NCBI GenBank assembly: GCA_033961575.1
Contig: CM066727.1
Location: 84,938,501-85,002,500 of the forward strand
DNA: 64,000 nucleotides
Source: Aselliscus stoliczkanus
Taxonomy: Eukaryota > Chordata > Mammalia > Chiroptera > Hipposideridae
Direction of reading: 5' to 3'
Shown here: one piece after another, positions 1-15,690 of the stretch
Layout of the letters: each line of letters opens with the position of its first letter
How positions within the stretch are numbered: position 1 is the first letter of the stretch
Notes under the pieces: generated by a model
What the model was told of the DNA's origin: nothing
The model's database searches: none
What the model saw: the letters and a program-made list of their open reading frames with translations, nothing else
Translations under genes and position numbers: made by a program

Positions 1-138
1 TTATATACATTTCAAAGAGGGGAGAAAGTACTTACAAGCTTTCTAAAGTCAATGCTCTTAGAAAAAGTGAGGAGTCTCATTTTCAATAAGAATTAAGCCT
101 CTTATTTTTAATTGGTTTTACTCTTTACACCTGTCCAA

Positions 139-162
139 GGGTGGGTGGGTGGGTGGGTGGGG
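139..162 (+). repeat. (GGGT)n tract, strong G-quadruplex candidate
   Basis: Six G-runs of three or more, separated by single T residues, lie in 24 bases. One-base loops favour a stable parallel quadruplex in DNA or RNA. No gene or promoter is seen next to it. Confidence 0.85.
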
Positions 163-165
163 TGA

Positions 166-1480
166 TGTGTTTCCGAAAGGATGGAAGGCTGAGAAATGAA
201 TACTATCCATTGAATTTAGGGTCAGAGAATTCATGGATGACTTTCATGAAGACTCTTACTAGGCTATACTTAAGGTGGAAGCCAGATGGAGTGAGCTGAA
301 GATGACTGTAGGTGAGGCAATAGAAAGAGTATATAAACAGAGCTTCAGTAGTTTTAATGAAGCTGCCTCTGAAGAGAGGACAGGGCGATTCCTGGAGGGA
401 GTGGGTAAAGTCAGAGCTGCCTGCTTTTTGCTTAAGATGAGAGGTACCCCAGCACGTTCAAGGCCAATGCATGGGGGGGGGGTAGGCAGATAGGAGGCAT
501 CTAGTAGGAAAGGAAAAGTTAAAAATCCAAGGTAGAGGAACAGTAAACTGATGGTGTGAGATTGCTGGGGAAGTAAGTGAGGATGGAATGCAAATCTTAG
601 AAGGATTGAAGCCTTGCAAATGAGGAGGCTGGGTGCATGTAGACAGCTCCGTGTCTTAGAGCATGGAGAATGTTCATGCATAACGTTTTAAAGAGAGATA
701 GATTATGTTATATTTTCATGTGAAGGCTTTCCTCATCCCAGGAGGAAATAGCATTTAACCACGTATTAGTTCAATGGAGAGACTTGAATAAAGGAACTAC
801 TCACAGAAGTGTTAAGCTGGACTCAAAAAAAAAAAGCAAGACAATCAAATAGCTGGTATCCTAGCTGAAGAAATAGTGTTTCCGGAGGCCAGGGACAATG
901 GGTTCATATCTGACACTGGACCTGTGGAGGAGGGGCCGTGGTGGGAGCCAGAAAGTTGCCAAGACAACTGCTGCATGGAGAACCAGGCACTGAAGCATAG
1001 TGTGGAGGGCACCAGGAATAAGCCCTTAGTCTCTCTCCCCTTGCCCCCCAGTCTCCTGTCACTGTTTCCTGTTGGAAGGGCAACAGCTGGAGATAAAGGG
1101 AAGGGGTCAACCAGCCTCCCAGGGGGCAGACCTGAGTAGAAAATGAAGGGGTTGGGGGTGGGGCAGAATTGAATATATGTATTCTTATTACATCTTTAAT
1201 CTTGAATTTAACTTGAATTCTGTATCTGTCTCCTCTTTGCACACATGCAGATGCAGGAACATTAAAACACACAGCAGAGAATGTGCCAGACCCAGAAGTA
1301 GTATACTGCTCCGGTTTCTCTTCTTGTGCCTCTACCTTGAATGTCTGTCCTCCACCAAGCCCTGCTCTGGGCTCTGTGATCCTCTCCCACAGTCTCCCTC
1401 TGCTGTCTCATCCATTCCTAGGGCTCCAAGGCTTAGCTACAAACTAATGACGCCACCCCTTTCCCAATCTCTTTTGCATA
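166..1480. other. No gene or clear repeat seen
   Basis: AT/GC-mixed sequence with short chance frames only, and a run of ten G at about 473-482. Confidence 0.5.
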
Positions 1481-1485
1481 TTCAT

Positions 1486-1557
1486 TCTCTCTCTCTCTGT
1501 CTCTCTCTCTCTGTCTCTCTCTCTGTCTCTCTCTCTCTGTCTCTCTCTCTCTCTCTC
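1486..1557. repeat. (CT)n with regular TG interruptions
   Basis: A CT tract is broken at several points by a TGT step. It ends where the AT-rich 1.56-kb stretch begins. Confidence 0.95.
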
Positions 1558-1599
1558 AAATCAAGGGTCCTTATGACTTTAAATTTAGTTTTGAATTTT

Positions 1600-2110
1600 A
1601 GCTCTAGAAATCATCTCCCCACACCCCCATCCGCATGGGTCTAGCCTTTCTCACAGATAATCAGCAACCCTGGAGGCAGCAGCCCAGACCTGACTAACAG
1701 TCACACAGTCCAGACCTCTGGCAGGATAAAGCTAGTATCTTCACCTAAGTTATGTTTCAGCTCCTCAGCCCCAGGGTGGGAAGGCCCCCTGACTACTTTC
1801 CCATGAGACTGGACAGAGGGACTCCAAAAAGACCTCAGAACTGCCCTCAAGACCTGAAGAAGTGGTTCATTACCCTTACCTCACCTCCAACCCATCAGCT
1901 CCCAGCATGACCCGGATCCCTAACCAACAGCGACTTGTGATTTTTGCCCTATAGAATCTGTAACTTCACGCCATTGGGGTGCCAGCTCACTGGTTTCTCT
2001 GGCCTGGGGGCCATGTCCTTAAATAAACATTTACTTTCTTTATTGCAAACCCCTGTTTGTGTCTCATTTGACTCTGATGTGCTTAGACAAAGGAACCTCT
2101 TTCAGTTCTG
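1600..2110 (+). mobile_element. Possible solo LTR of an endogenous retrovirus (gamma-type), degraded
   Basis: The stretch has the composition and order of a class I retroviral LTR: a C-rich U3-like part, ATGACCCGGATCCCTAACC, and a polyadenylation signal AATAAA at 2022-2027 followed by a T-rich region. No primer-binding site, gag, pol or env sequence is seen nearby. Exact ends cannot be set. Confidence 0.4.
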
Positions 2111-2189
2111 TAACAAAACTTGGACTCACAAATCAACGCACCCACTGCAAAGCTCCACTGGGGTACCCCACCATCATCCAAACTCATCA

Positions 2190-2644
2190 GACAAAAATGG
2201 AACTCATGTTTTCACCAACTATATTCCTTCCACCATGTTCTTGTTTTAGAGGATGGCAAAACCATCCATCCAGTTGCTCAAGCCCTTGACACTCTCTCTT
2301 CTTGTCACCAAACATAAAATCAATCAGAGTCCACTTTACTTTCTAAATATTTCAAATCCATGTGTTGTTCACCATCCTCACCAGCAGTTCCTTAGATTGG
2401 CCATCACTTCCTGTAATAGAGATTATTCCAATAGCCACCTCCTTCATCTTCTAACCTCTCTATTTATGAATCTTCTCTGATCCATTTTCTAAACTCTAGC
2501 TAGAGCAATCTTACTATAACCCAAATGTAATAGCAAATATAAATTTGTAGTAATTACACTGGTGTGAGGATAGAGGGCTAATCTTTAACATGGTTGAAAA
2601 ATGTGTCATGCTATGGTCTCTGCAACATCACCAGACCCATTTTC
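2190..2644 (+). mobile_element. L2 LINE fragment (left part)
   Basis: CCATCCATCCAGTTGCTCAA and CCTTGACACTCTCTC have the recalled order of the L2 3' region. The continuation lies beyond the SINE at 2645-3128. Confidence 0.55.
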
Positions 2645-3128
2645 TTTTCTTTTTTTTTCTTTTTTTTAAGATTTTATTAGGGAATTGGGGAAAGGGACCA
2701 GTCAAGTTGTTGTTCTTCAATCTTCATTGTGGAGGGTGCCAGTCGCCATTAGGCTTCCCGTCGGCAGCTCTTGGCCTCTAAACTCAAAGTGCTGTGTTCA
2801 ATGTTAGGTGCGAGTGGGTGTAGCCACCATCCCATGTGGTAGTCGAACCAGCAGGCTTAGTTGTTAAGAGCGGACGCTCTATCCACTGAGCCATCTGGGC
2901 AACAGCTCAGCTCAAGGTGCTGAGTTCAGTCTTAGTTGTGGGTGGGCATAGCGCACCGTTGAACAGGCAATCTATTGTTACACCAGCTGAGCCATCCTGC
3001 TACCTGTTGGCAGCAAAGCCACAGCTCAGCTTGGGCGCAGTATCACTGGCCCATGTGGGAATCAAACCGGCGGCCCTGTTGCTCAGAGCTCACTCTCTTA
3101 AGCCAACTCTTAACCAACTGAGCCACTT
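2645..3128 (-). mobile_element. Full-length SINE, family B (CAGTTGGTTAAGAG head), 484 bp
   Basis: In minus orientation it has a tRNA-like head at about 3128 (GGGGCTGGCCAAGTGGCTCA) with an A/B-box-like arrangement. A body with several internal tRNA-like segments follows, then a tail ending CCCTAATAAAATCTTA plus A's. Target-site duplication GACCCATTTTC lies at 2634-2644 and 3129-3139. It splits an older L2. Confidence 0.85.
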
Positions 3129-3445
3129 GGCCAGCCCCGACCCATTTTCCATACTTCCCACTCCTCATACTCTCTAACCATACCCTCTTCTTCACCAGGA
3201 TTACCCCTTTACCTCTCCCCATTGTGCTGTAAACCTCATCACTTCTCAGGTGCTATCTCTCACTCCCTTAACCCAGGCTATGCTTCTTCTAAGAGCTCAC
3301 CCTTCATTGTAACATTCATCACACTAATTTGTTATTGCCTGTCATTTGCCTTCCTAGATTATAAGACAGAGAACTATTTCCATGTTAACTATTGTCTCCC
3401 CAGGTCCAACTGTAGTGCCCTAACCTTAGTAGGAAATCGGTAGAT
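3129..3445 (+). mobile_element. L2 LINE fragment (right part)
   Basis: This continues the L2 after the SINE. It ends with TTATAAGACAGAGAAC, GTGCCCTAACCTTAGTAGG, a decayed form of the usual L2 terminal segment. Confidence 0.55.
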
Positions 3446-3454
3446 ATTTTTATA

Positions 3455-6975
<3,521 letters not shown>

Positions 6976-6979
6976 TAAT

Positions 6980-7152
6980 GATAGTGCTTTACACATGTTC
7001 CCTTCTGAAAGGATTTTTACATGTATCCTCATTTAAACTTTATAATAACTCTAAATATAAGATATTCCCCTTTTGTAGACAAAGGAACCAAGGCATTAAA
7101 ACGATACGTTGTCTGGCTCACAGGTTAATGAATGATAAACCCAGGAATAGGA
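6980..7152 (-). repeat. MIR SINE remnant
   Basis: CTTTACACATGTTC, a decayed CCCCTTTTGTAGACAAAGGAA core and GGCTCACAGGTTAATGA follow the reverse complement of the MIR core. Confidence 0.55.
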
Positions 7153-7227
7153 ACTTTGGTTGTTTGAAAATTGTACATTAGTCTTACCAAGTACCTAATA
7201 GTCACATAAATTAATTTTGGCACTACT

Positions 7228-7740
7228 GTTCTAGTTCATATTGCTGTGTAAAAAATGATTCCCAATCTTAGAGGTGTTTTATTTTTATTTTGCTCACAAT
7301 TTGTGGATCAGGAGACTGGGAAGGGCTGGGCTGAGCAGGTGGCATTGGGGACCTTCCATGCAATTGTGACCCAGATGCCAGCTGGGGCTGCAGTCATCTG
7401 GGAGCCCAGCTGGGCCAGGGGTCCTGGGGGGTCATTCATGTGGCTGCATTGGGGACTGGCCATTGGCAGGGATCTTAGCTAGGGCTCTCTCTCTGAATCC
7501 CCCAAAGATGTCTCTCCAGCATGGTGCTCAGAGTAGTAGGACCTCTTCCATGATGTCCAACTTTGGTCACAAAGAGCATCTCAGAAGAATGGGGCAGGAG
7601 ATGTAACCTTTTATGGTCTAGCTTGGGGAATGTCATGACATGTCTTCTACTAAACTCTATTCTTCAGGGCGGTTCCAGGCTCTCTTCGATGTCAGGGGTG
7701 TCAAATAATTTGTGGCCTTTTATTTTTAACTACCATAGTC
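7228..7740 (+). mobile_element. Degraded dispersed mammalian repeat, family uncertain
   Basis: It starts with TTCATATTGCTGTGTAAAAA, followed by TTTTGCTCACAATTTGTGGA and GTCATTCATGTGGCTGCA. This recurs in many mammalian interspersed repeats (MER/MLT type), but I cannot name the family with confidence. Confidence 0.5.
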
Positions 7741-8449
7741 TTCTAAGGTCACTTATCCCCTCTGATTTCATTTGAGCCAAATATATCTCTCTTAAATTTA
7801 TGATACATTTTATGATAAAATTGAAAAACATATAAAATGCTAAATCAATCCATTCTTTTGGAGGGAAGATAAATTCTAGGTGATTCCCTCAAGTCATTTT
7901 AAAACAAGCTTATGTTGCTCTCATGTTAAAAATAAAACAATTTTGATGATGAAGATGCCATTTTAATATCAGGTCCACATAGGATAACAACAAAAGACAG
8001 TGATAATTCCAAAAAGAAGAGGAAACAGGATCACAAATCTTGCTCTTAGTAACTCCAGTTGTTCAGTAAGTCAACTCAGTGCTTTCCTGTGAGTGAAGCA
8101 GGACCAAAAAGGTAACGGAGTAAACTGAGATGCTTATAAAATAGCTATCACTTTTTTATTAATGACAGTTTAGCACCTTTTTCTAAAACTGAATAGAAAG
8201 AGAGTAGTTCACCTAGGTGGATTTAAAGCACTCCTTCTAACTAATGGTCCTATGTAATGAATTCTAGTAATATTGTCTCACTGTGGCCTATACCTGACTC
8301 AATGTTTTCTGGACGATGGCATGCACACACAACAGGTCATTTCATGTGTCTATTATTTTTTAAATTCAGTGAATCTGCTTAGAAATGATAGATGAGCAAG
8401 GCCAGTGCAATTAAATTTAAGGTACATAATTTGTAGTTGATATTTGTGT

Positions 8450-8660
8450 TGTGTGTTAAAGTTTCTGAAACATTTTCCCAGATTTTGATACTTTTGATCC
8501 TGGCAACAACCGTGTGAGGTAGATAGGATCAATATCTGTATTCCCATTTTAATATTAACTATATAAAGTTTGTAAAGGCCACAAAGCTCCCACAAGTAAG
8601 TGGAGGGAGGAGTAGAACTGGGGCCTGATTCATCCAGTACTCTTTCCATCAGACCACAAA
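8450..8660 (-). repeat. MIR SINE remnant
   Basis: GGCAACAACCGTGTGAGGTA, CCCATTTTAATATTAAC and a trailing CAAGTAAGTGGAGGGAGGAG follow the reverse complement of MIR. A 138-codon open frame here is an accident of the repeat. Confidence 0.6.
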
Positions 8661-10117
8661 TAGACGGGGAGCAACCAGGACAATGAGAAAGGGGGATTTT
8701 GCTGGTTTGGTTATTTGGCCAGAATAGGCCTGACCTATTTCCAAAGCTCAGGTTATTTGGAGAACCCAAGGTGTTTCAGTAAAGAAAACCTATAGCTGTG
8801 AATAAAAAGTAGGGTGGGGGTGGAAATGCATCAGCCCAAGAATTGAAGAACATGCAAATAACTGGTATTCTGCCTGAAAATCTCCCATTAAGCCTTCTTT
8901 ACACTGCATATGATGAACAGTCCACTCTTATTTTTTTTTTTCCTGTAGAACTAATTAGTATCTTGTCTCAGTTATTCTCAAGTTTGGAAGATTACTCAAT
9001 GCATTAACAATCATAGGCTTTGAGAAAGAAATGGAACAGTCTACAAGATATAATTGCAAATACATGAAATGATGCAAGTGAAAGATAATATGTAAAAATA
9101 AATACTGTATGGTAGGTAGGACTTTAGGGGATACACTGGTTGGTTTTTAGTACAGTTAACATATTGTATTTTCAATTTAAAAATAAACCAGATTGATTCC
9201 CGAAAGTCTAGCTTTTAGGAAAATGATGAAATAGAGAATCTGGGGATTGTGAAGGTATAATACAAGCACTGCTTCCTAAATGGTTATTTGTGAGTTTTGC
9301 TCTACTTTGGGTTCTTGGTTGTTCTTTTACAAGCAGGTGGTGAAAAAGTGGATTCTATGTGTTCGTAATATAAGATTTTATCCATATTATATTGGTGAGG
9401 TCTCGCTTTCAGGCGAGAATAACTTAGAGAAGGATAAACGGTTACAGACTTGCGCTGTACCTGCACAGTGAACAAAAACCCTTGCTGGAAATATCTGTAG
9501 GATAAACCACTACATAATGGGAATCAATGCCTTCTTGGAGAGTGAACATTAAAAAAAAAAAAAATCTATCACTTGGTTACTCAACTTTAGGAAACAAACT
9601 ATAATAAAATACAAGTATTGTAAAGCACAGTCAGTAATGAGCAGGAAATCTGTACCGGAGTTGAAAACAACCTAGAGCCAACCCAGGGAAAGCATGTGAA
9701 TCAAAAAGAATGATTATGTAATTCCTTGCCTCCACTGCCCTCCACTCCCATCTTTCTTCTGCCGACCTCTCTGCCTTATTCTGTCTCATTTTCCTCCCAC
9801 CAATCACGGCCCCCTTTTCCCCAACTTCCTACACATAGAAACTCATAGGTAGCAAGTTATCTGGCAAATAATTGGCTAGTATTGTCAAAAATAAATATAT
9901 TTTCAAGGACGGTAAGTTTTCCCAAATGAGAACCAAAAATGCATTTATTTTATTAGGTTAGAGACAAACTAGAAATCTGGAAGGACAGAAATAATTCAAG
10001 GTGTATTAATATCATCCCAGTCTTTTCAGCCAGACATCTTGGAATTCTTTTCTATTCTTTTCTCTTTCATTCTCTCTATCTCCCTTTACAACCTAATTGC
10101 CCCAAATCTAAATTATA

Positions 10118-10312
10118 ATAACCACAACTTCTGGAGCACTTCCTGTAAATCAAAATGAATATATTTCCTCTAATGCTCTAAACAACGAGGAAGATAGACC
10201 TTACAACCCTCATCTTGGAAGTAAAAGCACTAAGTCTCAAAGACCTTCCGTGATTTGCCCATAGCCATTTAGCTGGCAAGTGCTAAGAGGAGTGTTTTAA
10301 CTCGAAGTCCTT
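10118..10312 (-). repeat. MIR SINE remnant
   Basis: The core CAACCCTCATCTTGGAAG, then GATTTGCCCATAGCCATTTA and AGCTGGCAAGTGCTAAGAGG follow the MIR reverse complement. Confidence 0.55.
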
Positions 10313-10914
10313 TCATTACCTGGCATTATTCCTTTCCTTAGAACCCAGCCCAGCCTGACCCCAGGAACAGCCTCATCAGGACTTACATTGTTGCAAGATC
10401 TTTGAGATTTTGGACTTCTTCTTTCCACCCATTCACAGTAGCCCCAAAACAACTTTCTCAAGCAAAGCTTTTATATCAGAAATAATATGTGATATCTGTT
10501 TAATCTGTACTTTCAGAAAAATATAGTGGATGAGGAAAAAAAATCCGAGGGAGGATAATGAAAGAAATCGAGAGAAAGGAGAGACAACTGTGTAATAACA
10601 GACGAACTGAATCAGGACTCTGAAAAGTCAAAATTGAGACAAGATATGAGAATAAGAAAGTTCCTGAAAACTCTACTCTGTGAGATGCTAAGTGAAAAAA
10701 AAAAAAGCATAAATGACTTCAAGATGGTTTGGATAAATCCACAGATAATAACCTTGTAAAGAACAGCTAAGGGAAACTGCTAGTTAACATCATGGATGAC
10801 AGTTATCCTTCTTTCTTTAAAGGATACTCTGTGGCTATGGTTAGAGATGGAGTCATGGGCAGAATGGCAAAGAATGTCACTCTATAGGGAAAGGAAGTAG
10901 TACTGAATTCCAAT

Positions 10915-11085
10915 GATTCCACCACTTAGTAACCTAGTCAATCCCCATGTTCTTTCTAAGCCTGAGATTCAATACCTACAAAATGCGGGAAATGGTAACT
11001 TCTATCTCAGAGTATGATGGTGAAAACAAAATATATACACCATGCCTAGGACATGTATGTACTGAACGATGGTTAGAAATCTATG
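10915..11085 (+). repeat. MIR SINE remnant
   Basis: CTAAGCCTGAGATTCAATAC, AAATGCGGGAAATGGTAACT and CCATGCCTAGGACATGTATG follow MIR in the forward sense. Confidence 0.5.
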
Positions 11086-11777
11086 ACCTTTCCCTATAAT
11101 TTTGAGGTAAGGAAGGGAACCAGGGAAAAAGAAAAAAGGAAAGATGCGAAGGAGGGAGGGAGGGAAGGAGGAAAGAAAAAAGGGATTTTCAAAATGGAAA
11201 TACGCCAGGATATTTCAAATAAGAAATTTATAGTGTAAGAAAAGTCAAATAAACTGAACACCAAAATGGCTCAATTAACATAAAAAGTGGATATATAAAA
11301 TTAAATTAGTAGAAATGATTGAAACAGATAGTCACCAAATAATCTGACAAGTTAATAATCATTAGGTAACCATCTTCAAGGAAGTAAAAAACAACAAAAT
11401 ACAAAATTACATGCAGATGTAATTATTTCCCCACGGTATTCCCAAAGTGGCACTAGGCACTGTCATAGATAAAAATGTAATAAGCTCAAATTTACACCAC
11501 TTAGAAGTTCCAGCTCATTGGCCCAGTAGAAAAATGCAAAGCTTAGGATTGCAATGAAATATAAAGATGATCTGTGAAGGACTTGTTTAATAGTACTTCC
11601 TTATTTCATAAAAGTTTGCTGTACTGATAGTTTAAATAATTTATTTGAAACAATGATAATAAAAATAAAAAGAGTGAAAATGATGAAAACAAATAAAAGA
11701 AAGGCAGCTATTACTAAGTCAGGTAAAACAAAGGCCTGACCTTTTCCTGTTTGTCTAAACGCATCCAGAGAGTTCAT

Positions 11778-12053
11778 TTAGCAGATTTTAATGGGAACTT
11801 TCTCTGCTTCTTTGTCAAAAAGGCTGTGATGCTGTTCCCTGGGGCAGTTCTCAAAGACAACTGTGGAAGACCAGTAATGCTTGAGATATTTATTTCCAGC
11901 CATTTCCTTTGCCTGACTGAAACTCCTTTTCATGTCATCAATCTCTTGATATACTCTTAAAAAATCATTATCCTCTTTTCCTGACCTGGAGGAATTCTTG
12001 CCTCCTCTTTCAGACTCTGAGCCCCCGTCATTCTCGGATGTTGTATCAGACAA
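11778..12053 (-). other. Unidentified open frame of protein-like composition
   Basis: The minus-strand frame begins MSDTTSENDGGSESERGGKN, continues with a Ser/Lys-rich part, and then has a short heptad-like segment around YQEIDDMKRSFSQAKEMA. It ends after 91 codons. The make-up resembles an acidic Ser-rich head and a coiled coil, unlike the repeat-derived frames nearby. I do not recognise the family. It could be an exon, a fossil retrocopy, or chance. Confidence 0.2.
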
Positions 12054-12110
12054 CTGGATAACACTTCAGGACCACAATCTCTGGGAAGGGAGGAAATACT
12101 TCCCCGCGCC

Positions 12111-12132
12111 ACACACACACACACACACACAC
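12111..12132. repeat. (CA)n microsatellite, short
   Basis: About ten CA units follow CCCGCGC. Confidence 0.9.
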
Positions 12133-12341
12133 TAGCCATCTTAAGATCCATCTAGTTAAGTGTTCAAGCGATAGTTTGTGAATAGTTCCATCAAGGGGAA
12201 TAATTTTATCAACCACGCTAGCAGGATCCTGCACGTTGGCCCATAAGGTGACACATGGATTTGAATAACAGCTCTCTCGATGTTTGTTCATCTGAGGCAC
12301 TCGGCCTTTTGGGCTTTATTAAGGAAGGAAAGAATTGCTCT

Positions 12342-12811
12342 GGGGCCGGCTGAGTGGTGCATTGGTTAAGAGCTTTGGGACTCCAGCAGCCCTGGTTCAG
12401 ATCCCACATATGAGGACGAGTGACACTGCCCTCTACACCTAAGATGGTGAACAACAGCTCCACCTGGAGCTGCACTGCTGTGAGTCCCCGGGACGGCATA
12501 GCTGCAGCCCCTGCTGCAGTGCGCTGCCATGGGCGACAGTGAGTGGCCGGCAGCCAGCATGAGCGGCCAGCAGCCGGTGTGAGCTGCCAAGAGCGGCTGT
12601 GAGTAGACGTCCAGAGGCCGGCGACTGATCTGCCTCACCCGAGTAGAGTGCAATCAATGATGATGCCAACATGGGCCAGTGAACCAATGTCCTCCACAAC
12701 TAGACTGAAGAACAAAAGGACAGCAACTTGTCTGTTCCCCTTCCCCGGTTCCCCAATGTTGTTCCCCTCCTCAAATTCCCCAATTAAAAAAATCTTTAAA
12801 AATAAAATAAA
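12342..12811 (+). mobile_element. Full-length SINE, family A (long form)
   Basis: The head GGGCCGGCTGAGTGGTGCA starts the element. The body contains AGCTCCACCTGGAGCTG and GACTGATCTGCCTCACCC, and the tail is TTCCCCAATTAAAAAAATC plus an A-rich run. It is moderately diverged from the young copies at 26.1 and 42.3 kb. Confidence 0.85.
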
Positions 12812-13414
12812 TTTGCTCCGATGTGAAAAGGGTGAGCATAAAAAAACAATAGATTATCTTTAAATGTACTTTTATAAGACTCACTGTTAAACTTTGCTTT
12901 ATGGTCTAATTTTCATTAGGAGTTTCTGTCACTTATAGAGAGCTATTATGTCATTTATATCAACAAGCTTAACTCTGTCCACATGCTGCCAGAAGTTTCT
13001 ATCCAATGAAATTCTAAACCAGGTAAAGTGCGATATATAAGAAGACATTTCATATACTGCAATATGGTTTTGTTTGCTTATTAGCAATTACAAAACACAG
13101 TGGATTCTTTCCTAAGGACAAGTTCATGTAATAATCAATACTCATTTTAAAAACCAAAGGAAAAAATAGAATAAATCCTCAATAAACCAAATGGCTTCAA
13201 GATTAAGGATTGTGATGAACTAAGAAAACATTTTAAAATTTATCCAGTGTTAGACATGGTTTTAAATTGCACAATTATGTCTGATATATAGAGAGCAATA
13301 AGTAATCTTTGTGATTCTGATACTTTTACTCTGTGAGAACATCATTCCCATTATGTGAGTAGTTATGAGAGAATGAGTAAAATCAGTACTTCCTGTAAGC
13401 TAGTTCTTTGATTA

Positions 13415-13799
13415 TTTTTTTTAAAGATTTTATTGGGGAATTGGAGAAGAGGAACAGACAAGTTGCTGTTCTTTTGTTCTTCAGTATAGTTTTGGAGGAC
13501 GTTGCTTCACTAGCCCATGTTGGTATTATCATTGCGTTCTTCTTGGGTGAGGCAGTTGCTCTCCGGCCATTGGATGGTCGCTCACGGTGGCTTACGGTAG
13601 CTTATGGCAGCCCCACTGCAGCCAACGGGGTCGCCAGCGACTCACGGCAACCCAGCTCCAGGTCGAGCTGTTGTTCACCATCTTAGCTGTAGAGGGCAGT
13701 GTCACTGGCCCTCATATGTGGGACCTGAACCAGGGCCCTGCTGCTCAGAGCTGGTGTCCCAAGCCAACTCTTAACCAATGTGCCATTCGGCCAGCCCCC
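13415..13799 (-). mobile_element. SINE, family A (long form)
   Basis: It reads on the minus strand from GGGCTGGCCGAATGGCACA at 13799 down to TTCCCCAATAAAATCTTT and an A tail near 13420. The internal body is about 40 bases shorter than the youngest copies. Confidence 0.85.
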
Positions 13800-14099
13800 T
13801 TTGAGTTTTTTTTTAAAGGAAAAAAAAGCTTTTTATTTTAGTATTTGTTTTTTTAATAAAAAGCAATAAAATACAGTAAAAAAAAATCACTTAATTGCAC
13901 AAGCTAGGTGGTGATAGTTCATTACCATTTTATTTTTATCAAGGTCTTTCTTTAAAGTTTGAAAAGTTTAAAGAATATAAGATTTGAATGAGTTAAAAGA
14001 GTAATAGGTAAGACCTCTTAGCACATTAGAACTTGGGAAAAGTCAGAATATTGAAACAAGGAAGAAGAGACATAGACATGAAAACAGTTCAAATACTAT

Positions 14100-14262
14100 T
14101 GAGACCAGTCTCAAGCTTTGCAACCTTGCTGAATAGACACATCTTGGAAGCTTTAAAAAAAATACTGATGTCTGGGTGCCACTTTCAATGGTTCTCATTT
14201 GGTTGGTCTGGCTTGGTCTCTGAGCATGAGTACTTTTTAAAAGTTCTCCACATTCTTTTAAT
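14100..14262 (+). mobile_element. Short MER5A-like hAT remnant (weak)
   Basis: A pattern of agctttaaaaaaatactgatg, tctgggtgccac and a late tttttaaaagttctcc resembles MER5A-type non-autonomous hAT elements. It abuts the large hAT fossil on its left. Confidence 0.35.
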
Positions 14263-15018
14263 ATAACAGAGTGGGGAAACCCCTGTAAGAGTCCATCACT
14301 TCAAGTGGGGTGCATGGGCTCTGGGGGTTCCTGAAACATTTTCAAATGGTCTATGAAATCCTAACACTTGTCATAATAATACTAAGGCATCATTTTCATT
14401 TTTCACTATGTGGACATTCACAGTGATGGCATAAAAGCAATGATGGGGAAAACGGTTAGCATATTAGCATAAATCACACTGGCACCAAGCTATACTAATC
14501 GCCATCACATTTTTCACCATCACATACTTGTGATTGAAAAAAAAAAATGTCAGTTTCTCTTAAGAATGTCCTTGATGAAGCAGAAAATAGATTTAATTTT
14601 ATAAAATGTCAACCCTTGATTATATGTCTTCTTAATATTCTGTGTGACAAAGTGGGAATTATGCTTAAAGGATGTCTGCTGTATACTAAAGTATGACGTT
14701 GTCTTGAGGAAAAACACCTGTGTGATTGAGTTGTGAGCTAAAATTAGTCAATGTTTTGGTAAAACTCCATTTTATTTGAAAGAATGAGTATCAGGCAAAC
14801 TATGGTTATATAGATTTGGGCACTTGGCAAATATTTTATTGAAAATGAATGAAGTAAGCCCAATATTTCAAAAGAAAACAACTATAATGATGAATTACCA
14901 AGTATAAAATTTGAGTTTTCATGTGAAAATTAAATTTTGGAATACTTACATCCACAATTGTGAGACTTAACAGCTTTCTACTACTTATCGATTTTTCTTA
15001 TGATATCAGTAGGTATAA

Positions 15019-15478
15019 TATTATTATTATTATTATTATTTTTTAAAGATTTTATTGGGGAATTGGTGGAGGGGAACAGCGTTGGGGAATCGGGGAAGGG
15101 GAACAGACAAGTTGCTGTCTTTTTGTTCTTCAGTTTAGTTGCGGAGGATGTTGCTTCACTGTTGGTATCGTCATTGCGCTCTTCCGGGATGAGGCAGATC
15201 GGTCGCTGGCCTCTGGATGTTGCTCACCATGGGTATTGGCAGCTCACTCTTGGCTGCCAGCCGCTCACGCTGGCTGCGGGCCACTCACTGTAGCCTATGG
15301 CAGCCCACTGCAGCAGGGGCTGCAGCCCACACCATCACTGGGGCTCGCACAGCCCAGCTCCAGGTGGAGCTGTTGTTAGCTGTAGAGGGCAGTGTCACTG
15401 GCCCTCATGTGGGATCCGAACCGGGTCCGCTGGCATCCCAAAACCAGCGCTTAACCAATGCGCCACTCGGCCGGCCCT
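15019..15478 (-). mobile_element. Young full-length SINE, family A, inside the hAT fossil
   Basis: On the minus strand it starts AGGGCCGGCCGAGTGGCGCA at 15478. It ends with a duplicated tail segment (two TTCCCC..ATTCCCCAA blocks), AATAAAATCTTTAAAA and an (AAT)n run at 15019-15040. It is close to the copies at 26073 and 42308, so this subfamily moved recently. Confidence 0.9.
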
Positions 15479-15690
15479 ATTTTTTGATGTTATATAATGA
15501 CATTATCAAATTTGTAAGAGCTACATAAATCAGTTACTCAATATTTTCCAAATGATCAACACATGATGTTACAACATTATGCATGGATACAAGATAAACC
15601 AATGGATTTCAATAGAACAAAATAAAAGAAGTTCATTAATATGGTGTCAGTTTCTATGTTACATAAAGCCTTTAAGAAATTAACTTGTCA

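Larger units (their letters stand above)
7745..11750. other. Intergenic, only MIR remnants recognised
   Basis: Outside the listed MIRs the sequence shows nothing I can name. A purine-rich patch lies at about 11130-11180. Confidence 0.5.

Noticed and set aside
1600..2110. Possible full endogenous retrovirus
   Set aside because: Only LTR-like sequence; no viral coding frame was found on either side.
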